The translations under genes and the position numbers were made by a program. Shown here piece by piece: positions 24,746 through 35,723 of a stretch of DNA of 64,000 bases. Source of the stretch: Dioscorea cayenensis subsp. rotundata (lineage: Eukaryota > Streptophyta > Magnoliopsida > Dioscoreales > Dioscoreaceae). The notes below the pieces were generated by a model. It worked only from the letters and a program-made list of their open reading frames with translations. It was not told the origin of the DNA and ran no database searches. The stretch covers positions 28,244,185 through 28,308,184 of the forward strand of contig NC_052471.1 of NCBI RefSeq assembly GCF_009730915.1, read 5' to 3'. Position 1 is the stretch's first letter. Each line of letters begins with the position of its first letter.

Positions 24746-25689
24746 ACACAATGGATTGGATAGCTTCAAATCAAGCCCTTGGAAAGAGCTCAATGTTTTA
24801 GCTGAAAATAAAAATCGAGAAGACACTGAAATCTTTGAGCAAATAGTATACTGTCTCTATTCAGGTAAGATATAAATATCTTGCAAAGCAATGCGTTAAA
24901 TTGAAACAAAAGTTTCCGTGGAATAACAGAATAGACTAGAAACATTTTTAAGGAAAAAAAAAAAAAGCAAAACATCAAAATCATATAAAAAATAAAAAGT
25001 GATGTAGGCAAAGAAAAACTGATCTTTAGGTTAAATCATGAATCTATTGCATCACCAATGATAAACCATATATGAAAAATAATCAGATGAAACCAAAAAA
25101 ATTCATTCCTGGCTTTGTAAATCCAAATCCCTCAACAGTTCACTTATGTAAAAGAAAATGGCACCAATCATAAATCTTCATTCATTCACATCTCTAACTG
25201 GGAAAAAAAAACACTAAAACAATAAAATACAGAACTTTTATCATTGGCCCATGCAGAATCTCACAAAGGCACAACATTTTAACAAAAAAAGAAACAGATA
25301 AATGAAAAACAAGTTAAATTCTTAACCAATAACTTGTTCTCAAATGATTGATGACATCAACGAAAAAAATCTTCACAAAATTTCAAACCTAAGAGAAACA
25401 GATTAAAAAAATAAAATAAAATTTCCAATAAATCGACCAGTAACTTGTCCCTCAAACATCTAAACATTGCTTCCTACTCCATTAAAATAAAAAACAATTC
25501 GCATCAATTTATGATTTTTAAGATGCAGCAAGATATATAGCACAAACCAAGAAGATCAGATCAGATCAGGATCTCATCTCACAATCAGAAAGCATAAATC
25601 ACCACATTCGGTACTAAAAAGGGGCAAAAATCACAATAGATACAAACAGATTGGTATGCAATAAGATTGAAGGATAGAGTTTACCACCT

Positions 25690-25743
25690 CGAGCGCAATC
25701 GTCAACGATGGTAGCAAGCTCCGAGCTCCAGCAATGGCGATCG

Positions 25744-25760
<17 letters not shown>
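25690..25760 (-). promoter_or_regulatory. Likely first (5' UTR) exon of the PIP5K gene
   Basis: A GC-richer stretch on the minus strand (CTCGGAGCTTGCTACC, GATTGCGCTCGAG) ends at a donor GTGGTAAAC, upstream of the first coding exon, whose acceptor (TTTTATTTTCAG) is at about 24802. The interval 24810-25690 is AT-rich and intron-like. A (TC)n run at 25744-25787 and an (AT)n run would lie in the leader or promoter. Confidence 0.5.

Positions 25761-25800
<40 letters not shown>
25744..25800. repeat. (TC)n(AT)n microsatellite at the PIP5K promoter
   Basis: About 21 TC/CT units followed by AT units, beside the inferred PIP5K transcription start. TC-rich tracts near starts are common in plants, so an effect on expression is possible but unproven. 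Arg-Glu repeat ORFs over it are not genes. Confidence 0.9.
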
Positions 25801-25929
25801 CGAGAGAAGAGAAACATACGAGGGGGAGTTTGGAGTATTCTTGGGTTTTAAAGAAGTTTGTTTTTGCAAATATAACCCTATCAAATTTGAAATTATAATG
25901 CACACAAATATATATATATATATAATATT

Positions 25930-26231
25930 GGTATAATACCCGAATTAGTCTCTTTACTTTTCTTTCTCTTTCCTGGTCCTTCTACTGAGATATGCTCCTA
26001 AGTAGTCCCTCTATTATTGAAAATGGTTGTATTTAGTCCTTTCTATTATAAAATAGGCTAATTATTTGGCAGTATTTTCGAGAGTAGAGGGATTAGATGA
26101 AAAAGATTAAGGGTAGATGGGATTAAATTGAGTCATTTTCAAGAGTAGAAGGATTAATGGGGCGCATTTTTGAATAGAGTGGCCAAAAGGGAAGAAAGAG
26201 AAAAGTAGAGGACTAATTTGGGTATTATACT
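25930..26231. mobile_element. Mutator-type MITE, 9-bp target duplication TATAATATT
   Basis: The left end GGTATAATACCCGAATTAGTC and the reverse complement of the right end AGTATAATACCCAAATTAGTC are inverted repeats; similarity extends some 30 bases further as TTTACTTTTC / CTACTTTTC. TATAATATT is present at 25921-25929 and 26232-26240. A nine-base duplication fits Mutator-like elements. No coding capacity. Confidence 0.8.
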
Positions 26232-26949
26232 TATAATATTTAATATAGATGTAGATTAGGTCATAGAGCTATAAGATTTTATATATTTTTAGAAAACTAC
26301 TACTATTCTTTGTAAATGTGTTTGTTTGAGGAGTTTTTTTTTTTTGAGAAATCCAAAAAAGAATTACATTTTTTTAAAATTACCAAAAGTGCTTTCAAAA
26401 AGTTCACATAACTTTTTTTTATGGTACAAATAGACAACAAACGTCTCCTATTTAAGGGGTGTCAGGGACGTGCACAGACATGAGACGCAACTGAAAGTTT
26501 AATAAGCACTTATGTACTCAACTTGCAAGTGTTTTAGGGTTTGATATCAGGTTCTCCTCAAAATTAACACCCTTACTTAATGAGCCCAATACGAAAGCCA
26601 AAAGGTTATATACATAGGGACTAATCATTTATGAATACTTTATCTATCAAGGGTTGGATTTGAATCTAATAACTTCAAACCATAAATTCTAGTGAATAGT
26701 GATATGTAAACAATGAAAAATGAGATGAACAATGTTAAAATCAGTAAAAAAATGACATATATAACATTTTTATCTCAACCGATCATGATGATAGTAGTAA
26801 TATAATAAATCGCATCGGTTCAACTCTATTTGCACTCCTCCCTTATTACCTGTAAAAGTATGTCATAAGAGAATGTAAAATTTATTTAGGAGGGGAATGG
26901 GGGTAGCACTCTTGCTATCTTGAAGATGGTTCCTTGAAATATATATATA
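26232..26949. other. Non-coding AT-rich sequence before the assembly gap
   Basis: I see no gene here. The segment 26450-26600 (GGGGTGTCAGGGACGTGCACAG and following) has a composition like a decayed element but no ends could be found. Confidence 0.4.
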
Positions 26950-27949
26950 NNNNNNNNNNNNNNNNNNNNNNNNNNNNNNNNNNNNNNNNNNNNNNNNNNN
27001 NNNNNNNNNNNNNNNNNNNNNNNNNNNNNNNNNNNNNNNNNNNNNNNNNNNNNNNNNNNNNNNNNNNNNNNNNNNNNNNNNNNNNNNNNNNNNNNNNNNN
27101 NNNNNNNNNNNNNNNNNNNNNNNNNNNNNNNNNNNNNNNNNNNNNNNNNNNNNNNNNNNNNNNNNNNNNNNNNNNNNNNNNNNNNNNNNNNNNNNNNNNN
27201 NNNNNNNNNNNNNNNNNNNNNNNNNNNNNNNNNNNNNNNNNNNNNNNNNNNNNNNNNNNNNNNNNNNNNNNNNNNNNNNNNNNNNNNNNNNNNNNNNNNN
27301 NNNNNNNNNNNNNNNNNNNNNNNNNNNNNNNNNNNNNNNNNNNNNNNNNNNNNNNNNNNNNNNNNNNNNNNNNNNNNNNNNNNNNNNNNNNNNNNNNNNN
27401 NNNNNNNNNNNNNNNNNNNNNNNNNNNNNNNNNNNNNNNNNNNNNNNNNNNNNNNNNNNNNNNNNNNNNNNNNNNNNNNNNNNNNNNNNNNNNNNNNNNN
27501 NNNNNNNNNNNNNNNNNNNNNNNNNNNNNNNNNNNNNNNNNNNNNNNNNNNNNNNNNNNNNNNNNNNNNNNNNNNNNNNNNNNNNNNNNNNNNNNNNNNN
27601 NNNNNNNNNNNNNNNNNNNNNNNNNNNNNNNNNNNNNNNNNNNNNNNNNNNNNNNNNNNNNNNNNNNNNNNNNNNNNNNNNNNNNNNNNNNNNNNNNNNN
27701 NNNNNNNNNNNNNNNNNNNNNNNNNNNNNNNNNNNNNNNNNNNNNNNNNNNNNNNNNNNNNNNNNNNNNNNNNNNNNNNNNNNNNNNNNNNNNNNNNNNN
27801 NNNNNNNNNNNNNNNNNNNNNNNNNNNNNNNNNNNNNNNNNNNNNNNNNNNNNNNNNNNNNNNNNNNNNNNNNNNNNNNNNNNNNNNNNNNNNNNNNNNN
27901 NNNNNNNNNNNNNNNNNNNNNNNNNNNNNNNNNNNNNNNNNNNNNNNNN
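26950..27949. other. Assembly gap, exactly 1000 N
   Basis: The round size suggests a placeholder or scaffold gap rather than a measured length. Any ORFs drawn across it are artefacts. The missing left end of the CACTA element may lie in it. Confidence 0.99.
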
Positions 27950-28589
27950 GACATCTTGAGATCACATCTTTGATTCTCAATTTTTTTTAATTAAGAGATA
28001 GATGAGTTATCAATCGCCTATCGTCATTATTATTAGAAATCGTTTAACTTTCAATCTTTTAACTACAAAATATATAAGTTATCATTCCTCTATTGTGATA
28101 GTTGATGCTATAATGATACACAATCTATGACTTTAGGATAAATAGAACATATATATATGAAGAAAAAGATAGTTGTCTGCTATAATGATACAAAAATATA
28201 TAAGTTATCACCCATTTGCTAGGGTTTGTGCAATCTTGAGGATCATCATCTTTGATCCAAGTTTTAATTTTTCATTCTCTAAGTCTTGTTCTTTTTAATG
28301 CAATTATATACTTTTTCAATTGTAATTTGTATAATATGGAAGGCAATTCTCTTGATGAAATTTTCATTCTTTGGGACAAATGTTCAGCAGCACAAGTGAG
28401 CGTGAGGCTCATCCTACACCTTCGAGGTTTGGCACAATGACTCTTTTTATCTTAATATTTATTTCTTTTTATTTCTTGTTCTTATGAAAATACTAATCAT
28501 GATTTATAATTTATGTCCTGTAAAAATATAATCTAGATCATCAACATGTAAATCTTTAATGCTTGAGCTGTATGTTATCTTGCATTTAG

Positions 28590-29040
28590 TTGTTTTCGAT
28601 CTATGGTTATGTAATAACTAACAATTGTTGTGCCTTGAAATAATCCTTGTTGCCGTAAAAATTCATAGTTCAGTATTCATCACGGTGATTTCTTATCATT
28701 TTGAAAAATTTACCATGACTTGTAGTTGTTCTTGATGTTGATTATGTAATAACCAACAATCATTCTCTGTTCATTATCTCGTGAGAATCATTGTTGCCAT
28801 AAAAATTAATAGTTCGTATTCATCACAGTAATCTTATTATTTTTGAAAAAAATTCACCATGAATTGTAGTTGTTCTTGATGTTGATTATGTAATAACCAA
28901 CAATCATTCTCTGTTCATTATCTCAGCGGAATCATTGTTGCCATAAAATTAATAGTTCGTATTCGTCATAGTAATTTTATCATTTTGAAAAATTTACCAT
29001 GAATTGTAGTTGTTCTTGATGTTGATTATGTAATAACTAA
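28590..29040. repeat. Three-copy tandem repeat, about 140 bp per unit
   Basis: TGTAGTTGTTCTTGATGTTG recurs at 28721, 28865 and 29005, each followed by ATTATGTAATAAC. Between them AATCATTGTTGCCATAAA and AATAGTTCGTATTC are also repeated; a more divergent copy begins near 28590. No reading frame runs through it. A smaller duplication (ATATATAAGTTATCA) is at 28068 and 28195. The rest of 27950-30160 is non-coding as far as I can see. Confidence 0.8.
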
Positions 29041-30159
29041 ATCGATTCATGTTCAACCAAGTGATTGGGCAGTAATTAGTATGTAGTATCTTGTTTTGCA
29101 CGAAACTCGAGATCGTAATTTCATTAGATGTCAATCCTAGACCGGGTGAGTCGCATATCTTGATATCCTGTTTCACTTTGTTTACAAAATTGATGTTATG
29201 TTTCCATTTGAGTTTTCTTTCGCACACCTTTTAATTTATTCTTAATTGATTTTTGCTATGTTGGGTTGTTTAATCTATTGGAGCACCGCCCTTCCATTTA
29301 TATGTTGCAGAATAAATATTTAAATAACATTCATTGACAAAACCTCGGTTCAGAGTAAGAGCTAGCATTAAAGTGGGAATTTTTGGAATTTGTACAGATT
29401 GAAAGTTCGATCCCTCTAACTATGTGATCATCGGGTAATTTGATACTATATCTAGTGTTTTAAATATATGCTCAATTTGATCCAAGAATCAACTCATTAA
29501 TCATTTTTAACATAGACAAACTAAGATAAATGCTTCACACGGTCAAAGGATCATGTTTTACGAAATTATGTCCATTCAACTTGATATTGATTCTGCTTAG
29601 TGTCATTATCTGTTGATTATTGTCACAGATTAATAGGTAATGACCTAGTACATATAATTGAATCTTTCTCATCTACCAACTTTGCATGAATCTTTCTTAT
29701 TGACCAAGTGCACATGATTTAACCTTTTCTCTGAATTTTTCTATCTAAACATTTCAAGCCCTAACATACTTTGAATTTATGGTCTATTTGTTCCCCGAAG
29801 CGCAAAACAAACAATTCAATCACTACGTATTAGTTGGTATGTCAACATCCCTCTCATATGGATGCCATCAAGACCATAACAAAACATGGGAAAGTAGCTG
29901 CAGTTAAGTAACCAAACCTAGAGGCTTATGATTGAGCAAGAGATTGAGATCATGCCATTTTCTTATTAGGAGGAATATTGTATACTTAACATTGATTTTG
30001 ACTTAAGCATGGGCATTTGTTTTAATTAGGGTTTTGCTTGCAAGGGCTTACCCTAGACCAAGTTTAGATTGCTTAAATTAAGTGCAAATTGAGGTTGAGA
30101 GCATGCTCTGCTACTCCTTTATATCTAATAAGACAAACTAACGACCCAGTAGAGATTGT

Positions 30160-30410
30160 ATTGGAGATGGAGTTATGGAAAAACTACCTTTTTACGGTGA
30201 TCGTTTGCTCTTGGCTGTAGGAGCAGGAGGAAGGAGCAACTGGGTGGAGAACTTCTACAGCTTCACGTGTCCAGTGTTGAAGCCATTGTTCGACAGGTTG
30301 TGACAAACAAGATAAGCCGGACATTCATCACCATTCCGGCGACTCCCGGGGCTCTTCTTCCATGATTGTTTCGTTGAGGTAGTTGATATGCCATGCTCTT
30401 CTTTCTATTC
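30160..30410 (+). pseudogene. Class III peroxidase first-exon relic
   Basis: The plus strand reads ENFYSFTCP, then one frame over VEAIVRQVVTNKISRTFITI and PAT, then one frame over LFFHDCFVE. This is the N-terminal core of class III plant peroxidases, including the distal haem-side FFHDCF motif with its catalytic histidine and the first conserved cysteine. A one-base loss after CP and a one-base gain after PAT shift and restore the frame, and an upstream TAG breaks the signal-peptide-like start (LFTVIVCSWL). No later peroxidase exons are seen downstream. Confidence 0.7.
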
Positions 30411-31543
30411 ATGTGATTCTCGCCCATTGTTGCAAAATTATGTCATTAAATTCATTGTTTCTCTTCTTGTTTTTCTTCAATCCAAAGACAAGTCTTTCTT
30501 TTTGGTTTTGTTGCTCTTCATTCAACCAAAACAACAGAATAAGCAAATTTCCATCATGTTTGATTTTCCTCAGTACAAACAGAACCTTATGTTTTAATGC
30601 ATATACATGAAGAAGACATCAATAAAATGTAAGGATTTGGTTTGTTTTATGTATTTCTCTGCAATTTATTTTTTACATTCATCTAGTCGCAATTCGGTGC
30701 TTAAAGAAAAAGAAAATGTATTTGAGGCGGAAATTGAGCGGATTGCAAATTTACAATTGTGAGTTCATGATCAGGTAAACTCAGAACTTTTCCAAGTCAA
30801 AAAGCTATTCCTAATATTTTAGTTATAAGTTGTAATATATATGTCAAGCGAGCAACTTTACTTGGAGACCTTATTACTACTTCATTAAAAGCTTTTGTCA
30901 TGCTCACGTGAGAGTTGTGAAGTGCGGAAATAGAGTTTCGATAATAATTCATCATTCGAACTTCTTGGAGCGGGAAAAATTCAGAGCAAAGCAACGAGTA
31001 ATTTCTTTTTATTGTTTATTTTTAACCTCGACATTGTTCCAAGTGGTTATATACATACATAACATCACAAAAATCGAGATACTTGCACATGAAGATGGAG
31101 AAAATGTGTCGAAGCGACAATTTTTCACAGCGAAATGACCATTCAAAACATAGTTTTGCATTATCATAAAATTTTTTTTTTTTCTTTCTTCTTATGAAAT
31201 CCAATAAAATTTTGAATGTGGATTGAAGTAGTTTTCTTCTAATGGTAATGGATTGTCAAATCACTATTTAGACTTCAAATCTTTCCTTTTTCTTTGAAAT
31301 AGCTTTTTACTAATTGATATGCAATATTATTATTCATTGTGTTAATTTCTATTGGATAATGTGTAGTACTAAGTAAACCATTTTGCAGTTGGATTTGTGG
31401 AATGCAATGCAAATTTACTATGTATAATCTTCCATGTATAATCTTCCAAATACGAAAGTAGGTCTTGTGAATTTTTGTAACATGTTTTTGTTTATATGAT
31501 GCGGATAAGAGAAAATATGCGAAATTAAAATTGAACAAAAATG

Positions 31544-33486
31544 AAAAATGGTCGTGTCGAACTCTGCTCCAACTAATGCTCCAAATAATGGTAGTGGGTG
31601 TGATGATGGTGTGGAGTGCTAGAATGAGCAACACCAACAACTCCAATTCAGCCGACCCCTATTGGTTCTACTAGATCCAGCTCCATCACTTCATGTTACT
31701 CCTCATTGCTCGATCACATCATCTTCAGCTGATTCAAATCACAATGAACAAGTGCCAAACCAAAATAATAGTACCAGATTAGAGAACGTGCCCGCAGTTA
31801 GTGAAGCAGAAAATTTAAATGCAGGTTCGTTTCATATCTTGAAACTTAATCATAATTTATTATATTTGTGTTAATATTCTTATGTTATACTAATATGTAG
31901 TTGATAGAAATGGACAACAAAAGAAAAGAGGCCGAACTACTTTGAAAGACTTGTGGTCATTACCACCAGAAGAGAGGATTGTGGTGAGTGCAAATCATTT
32001 GGGACAACCAATTGGGCCGGAAGCGCAACTACTGGCTGGATTTCTCGGCATGCTTGCTCGAACCGGTCAACAAATTGGCATCCATTATGAGAGTTGGCAT
32101 AAAGTGCCAAAAACATTGAAGGATGAATTGTTCAAATTTATTGAGGTAAACCCACATAATTGAATTGTTCAAATGTTATTTCTATAAATATAAAAACATC
32201 AAGTTACATTGATAAACAAAATTGTTTATAATGTCTTCAACTAGTTACGATTTGCACTTGAGATTTCAAAAGAGTATGTGCTCAAGTCACTGGGGAAGAA
32301 ATGGAGAGATTACAAGCATGATTTGAAAAAACGTCATTTCAAACGAGAAGATGGTATGCAAGTGAACAAAGATAAACATCCAAATGCAACCATTAGATGG
32401 CAGTGGGAACAATTAGTCGATTATTGGTATTCAAATAAAGGAGAGGTATGAATATGTATTTTACTTATTTTACTAAAATTGTAATATCTTTTTTATTTCT
32501 AAGTTACTATACATGTCATTATGTAGGATTCAGAAAGACTTGGGGTTGCTAGCAGAAAACAACAAAAATATACTCATACCTCTGGATCAAAGAGCTTTTC
32601 TAGAAAGGAAAAGGAAATGGTAGGCAAATATATATTAAGAATTAAATTGTAGGTGTGAATTAAAAATGTTGTTGTTTTACTTTCGTTTGTATTTTAATGA
32701 TGTTCTTCAAGTTTATCTCTTTGATGTTTGTGATTCAAACAATTTTTGGTTTAAACACTTGTAGGGAGGTTCACAATGGAAGAAAAGTAGGACGGCTCGA
32801 ATTTTTTAAAGCAACTCACACTAAAAAGGATGGTTCTCACATGAATGTGGAGACCCAGACAAATTATGGTAATAATTATGTCTTAAGTATTCCTTTATTT
32901 TGTAATTTGGTGCACAATATAAGACTACTTTTAGAATAAATTTTTTCAATATATACAGGTTAAAGCAAATGAGAAGTTAGCTGAATATGAAACAGTGGAT
33001 GAGGATATGCAGATTGTTGAAACTGAAATTCTGACACAAGTTATTGGAAAAGAACGATGTGGGCGAGTAAGAGGGCTTGGATTGGGTCCAACACTCAAAA
33101 CTTATTATGGGGGTACGACTAAGCGTAACTTCTACTACCTCAGCGCCCAATCAAGTGAGTTTGTTGAGGCGGTTTAATCAAATGGAACAACAAATGCAAC
33201 AATTGAAAGAGGAGCGAGCAAGAGCAGGGCACAACGTGAGGAAGAACGTGCACAAGAATGTGCTCGATATAATGCTCTTCTTGGGTTTTTACAAACTCGA
33301 TTTCCTGGAGTTACTATCCCTGGAGTTGACCCAGCTGGCTCAACTTCTCAGTCACAAGTACGTATTTCGAAAGTGGCAATGTTTCTATGTTTGTAGCTAT
33401 TTGTTAAAATTTTAAAAACATCGTGGAATCTTTTCTTATTATTATTATTTTTTTAATTGCAGAACCAGCCTTCTGGAGATGAGTAG
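31544..33486 (+). pseudogene. CACTA/En-Spm transposon protein (Transposase_24 type), decayed
   Basis: Plausible exons: about 31544-31826, 31901-32145, 32245-32445, 32527-32619, 32769-32868, 32966-33360 and 33463-33486. The protein shows GRTTLKDLWSLPPEERIVV, NHLGQPIGPEAQLLAGFLG, SWHKVPKTLKDEL, YVLKSLGKKWRDYKHDLKK, WEQLVDYWYSNKGE, KATHTKKDGSHMN and CGRVRGLGLGPTLKTYYGG, the pattern of the plant En/Spm-associated Transposase_24 family. A C-terminal coiled coil (MEQQMQQLKEERARA) is followed, after a two-base insertion, by AQREEERAQECARYNALL. A TAG near 31630, a shift after YYGG and the shift in the coiled coil show it is no longer intact. The strand and the 3' terminal array downstream fit one CACTA element. 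Confidence 0.75.
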
Positions 33487-33769
33487 TGGCATTCATCAAG
33501 TGTTGATTGATTTTTATTTATCTTTGTTTTCCTTTGTATCATTTGGAGGCCGGAAGACAAGAATCACAAACCAAATTATGTACTAATTAATATCGATCTC
33601 TTTTGTAACTTCTAATTGTTTTGAAATTTTTAAATATCAACTATTGTGTTTTGGTGTGTAGATAACAATGTGACTATTCTTATCTTGAATGCTGATTACA
33701 GGTCTTTATAGTACCATTGTTTTTGTAAAAATGCGCGTAAATAAAAGTGCAGAAATGAAGAAACTGTAT

Positions 33770-34376
33770 TCAAAAAATTTTAGCGGCGTTTATACTATAA
33801 ACGCCGGGAAACACATCATTTTACTGGCGTTTATTCAAGAAAACGTCAGTATATAGTGGCGTTTTATATATAAGCGCGGTAGCTTTTAACATCATTTAGA
33901 AGATGGAAACATTACTGGCGTTTATCATTAAAACGCCGGTAATTTCGTGCCATTTCTGAAATAAACAGATCCAAATAGCGGCGTTTATATAAATGAACGC
34001 CGCTAAAACGCCAGTATAGTAGTGGCGTTTATTTACTTAAACGCCGCTAATTTACTTTTCTGAAATTTACATACCACACTTTTGCACGGCGTTCATACTT
34101 ATGATTGCCGCTATATTAGCGGCGTTTTCTTTGGTAAACGCCACTAGTTTGATGCGCATATATGTATACGTCCCTTACAAATTTGCCGGCGTTTTATAAT
34201 AAAACGCCGCTAAAATTACGGCGTTTATTTAAATAAACGCCGCTAAAATAACGACATTGTTTTCGGCGGCACTACGAGCGGCGTTTATTATAAACGCCGG
34301 CCATTAAATTAGCGGCGTTTATAAACGCCGCTAAAAGCTGATAAAAATGCCGCTGAAAGCCCCATATGGTGTAGTG
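33770..34376 (+). mobile_element. 3' terminal region of a CACTA element
   Basis: The right terminus reads GGTGTAGTG, the inverse of CACTACACC, at 34368-34376. Inward of it, about 560 bases consist of repeated GGCGTTTAT and inverted ATAAACGCC units, often paired as hairpins such as GGCGTTTATACTATAAACGCC. Dense subterminal repeats that bind the element-encoded protein are a known trait of CACTA elements. No matching CACTA left end is seen between 27950 and 31540, so it is in the gap, beyond it, or lost. Confidence 0.85.
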
Positions 34377-34956
34377 CGAGGTTAGGGTCCATAGAGAGAG
34401 AAAGAACATAATGGTTGCAACTCGTCGGAAGACAAAAGAGGGAAGAAGATACAATAGAGACTATACAAAAGACAAGAGCATACACCACCTCACAGAAGAG
34501 ACTCTTTCACAGTTTCACCACATCCAGACCCAATTGAACAAACCAACAAGAAAATCCACCAAATTCAACAAAGAAAATTCTACCTTCCGTAACAACTGCC
34601 CATAAAACCCTAAAATGACCAAAGAAACCCTAGAAATAGTATAAGAGACAGCAACTTGACTTCAAAACTCAGCAAAAGCGAGGAAAACCAAGAGAGAAAC
34701 TAGGAGAAACTAGTATACTAACAGCCCATGACCTACTCGGAGATAAAATGGGAGGAGATTAAGACTTGTCACAAGACAAGAGACTTGCCAAGGGGCAAGA
34801 GTTCATTTGTGTTTTATTTTATTTTATCTTATTATCATTAGTTATTTTTTTCTTCAAAAGGAAGTACATAGTAAAACATATAAAAATATTAACCCCTTTA
34901 CATCCTTAGACATGAACATCATTATTCTTTTAAGCACAAAATATAGTACATATTTC

Positions 34957-34990
<34 letters not shown>

Positions 34991-35130
34991 CACACATTAA
35001 TACAAAAACAGCAACTTGCTTCAGTCCCACATGACAAGAAAAAACATGCAAAGTCTTGTGCATCATCATCATGGCAAGCAATTTCTTTGTTTCCCAATGA
35101 CTTAGCGTATGCATCTCCCAACCTCCACTA
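34377..35130. other. Intergenic sequence upstream of the pectinesterase gene
   Basis: The segment 34390-34720 is AG-rich and leader-like without a supported gene. A (TG)n microsatellite lies at 34958-34988. The last 100 bases before the gene contain CTCTATAAAGTC, a good TATA-box candidate. Confidence 0.5.
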
Positions 35131-35136
35131 AAACCT

Positions 35137-35144
35137 CTATAAAG
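35137..35144 (+). promoter_or_regulatory. TATA box of the pectinesterase gene
   Basis: CTATAAAG lies about 110 bases before the preferred start ATG (35249). A start of transcription about 30 bases further would exclude the upstream in-frame ATG at 35159. Confidence 0.5.
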
Positions 35145-35248
35145 TCACATTATCATGCATGCCAACACCTTCCTTAAAACTCACTCAAATCCTCTCTATA
35201 TATAACAATCTCCAACTTCACTTTTTGCTCTTACTTCCCATAGTTCCA

Positions 35249-35684
35249 ATGAAGTTTTGTAAGTCTTTCATTTGGCTTTCATCCATTCTCATTGCACTCT
35301 TCTCCATTCTCTACTCCCTCTCCTCTTTTGATCATGATCTCTTGAGTTTCTTTAATGGGGAACTCATGATTGTTTCAAGAGGCCATCATCATCACCACCA
35401 CCACCACCACCATCATCATCACAAGAGAAAGAGAAAAGAATATTGTGATGAAGCAAAGTGGAAGTCAAGAAGAATGGGTTTGGGTTTTGATAGTGAAACA
35501 CTTGTTTTCATTGTTGATCTCAAGGGTTGTGCAAACTTCACTAGTGTTCAAAAAGCTGTTGATGCTGTTCCTGACTTTAGCCCCAACAGAACTCTCATTC
35601 TTGTTGATGCTGGTGTTTACAGGTTCTTAACTTCTTATACTTTCCTTTTTCTTTTTCTTTCTTTTTAATAAATGTTTTTACTTA

Positions 35685-35723
<39 letters not shown>

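Noticed and set aside
24746..24826. Longer N-terminus for the PIP5K reading frame
   Set aside because: The extension has no ATG (only GTG) and includes a good splice acceptor TTTTATTTTCAG at about 24802; MSAHLV at 24745 is the first ATG in the exon.
26863..27980. Long open frames on both strands across the N run
   Set aside because: They consist of N-derived X residues and carry no information.
29826..29840. CACTACGTATTAG as the left end of the CACTA element
   Set aside because: It matches only the first six bases of the right terminus (CACTACACCATATGGGG) and no subterminal GGCGTTTAT repeats follow.
35159..35248. Upstream in-frame ATG for the pectinesterase
   Set aside because: It lies only about 15 bases after the TATA box and would put extra residues before the hydrophobic signal segment; ATG 35249 fits better.
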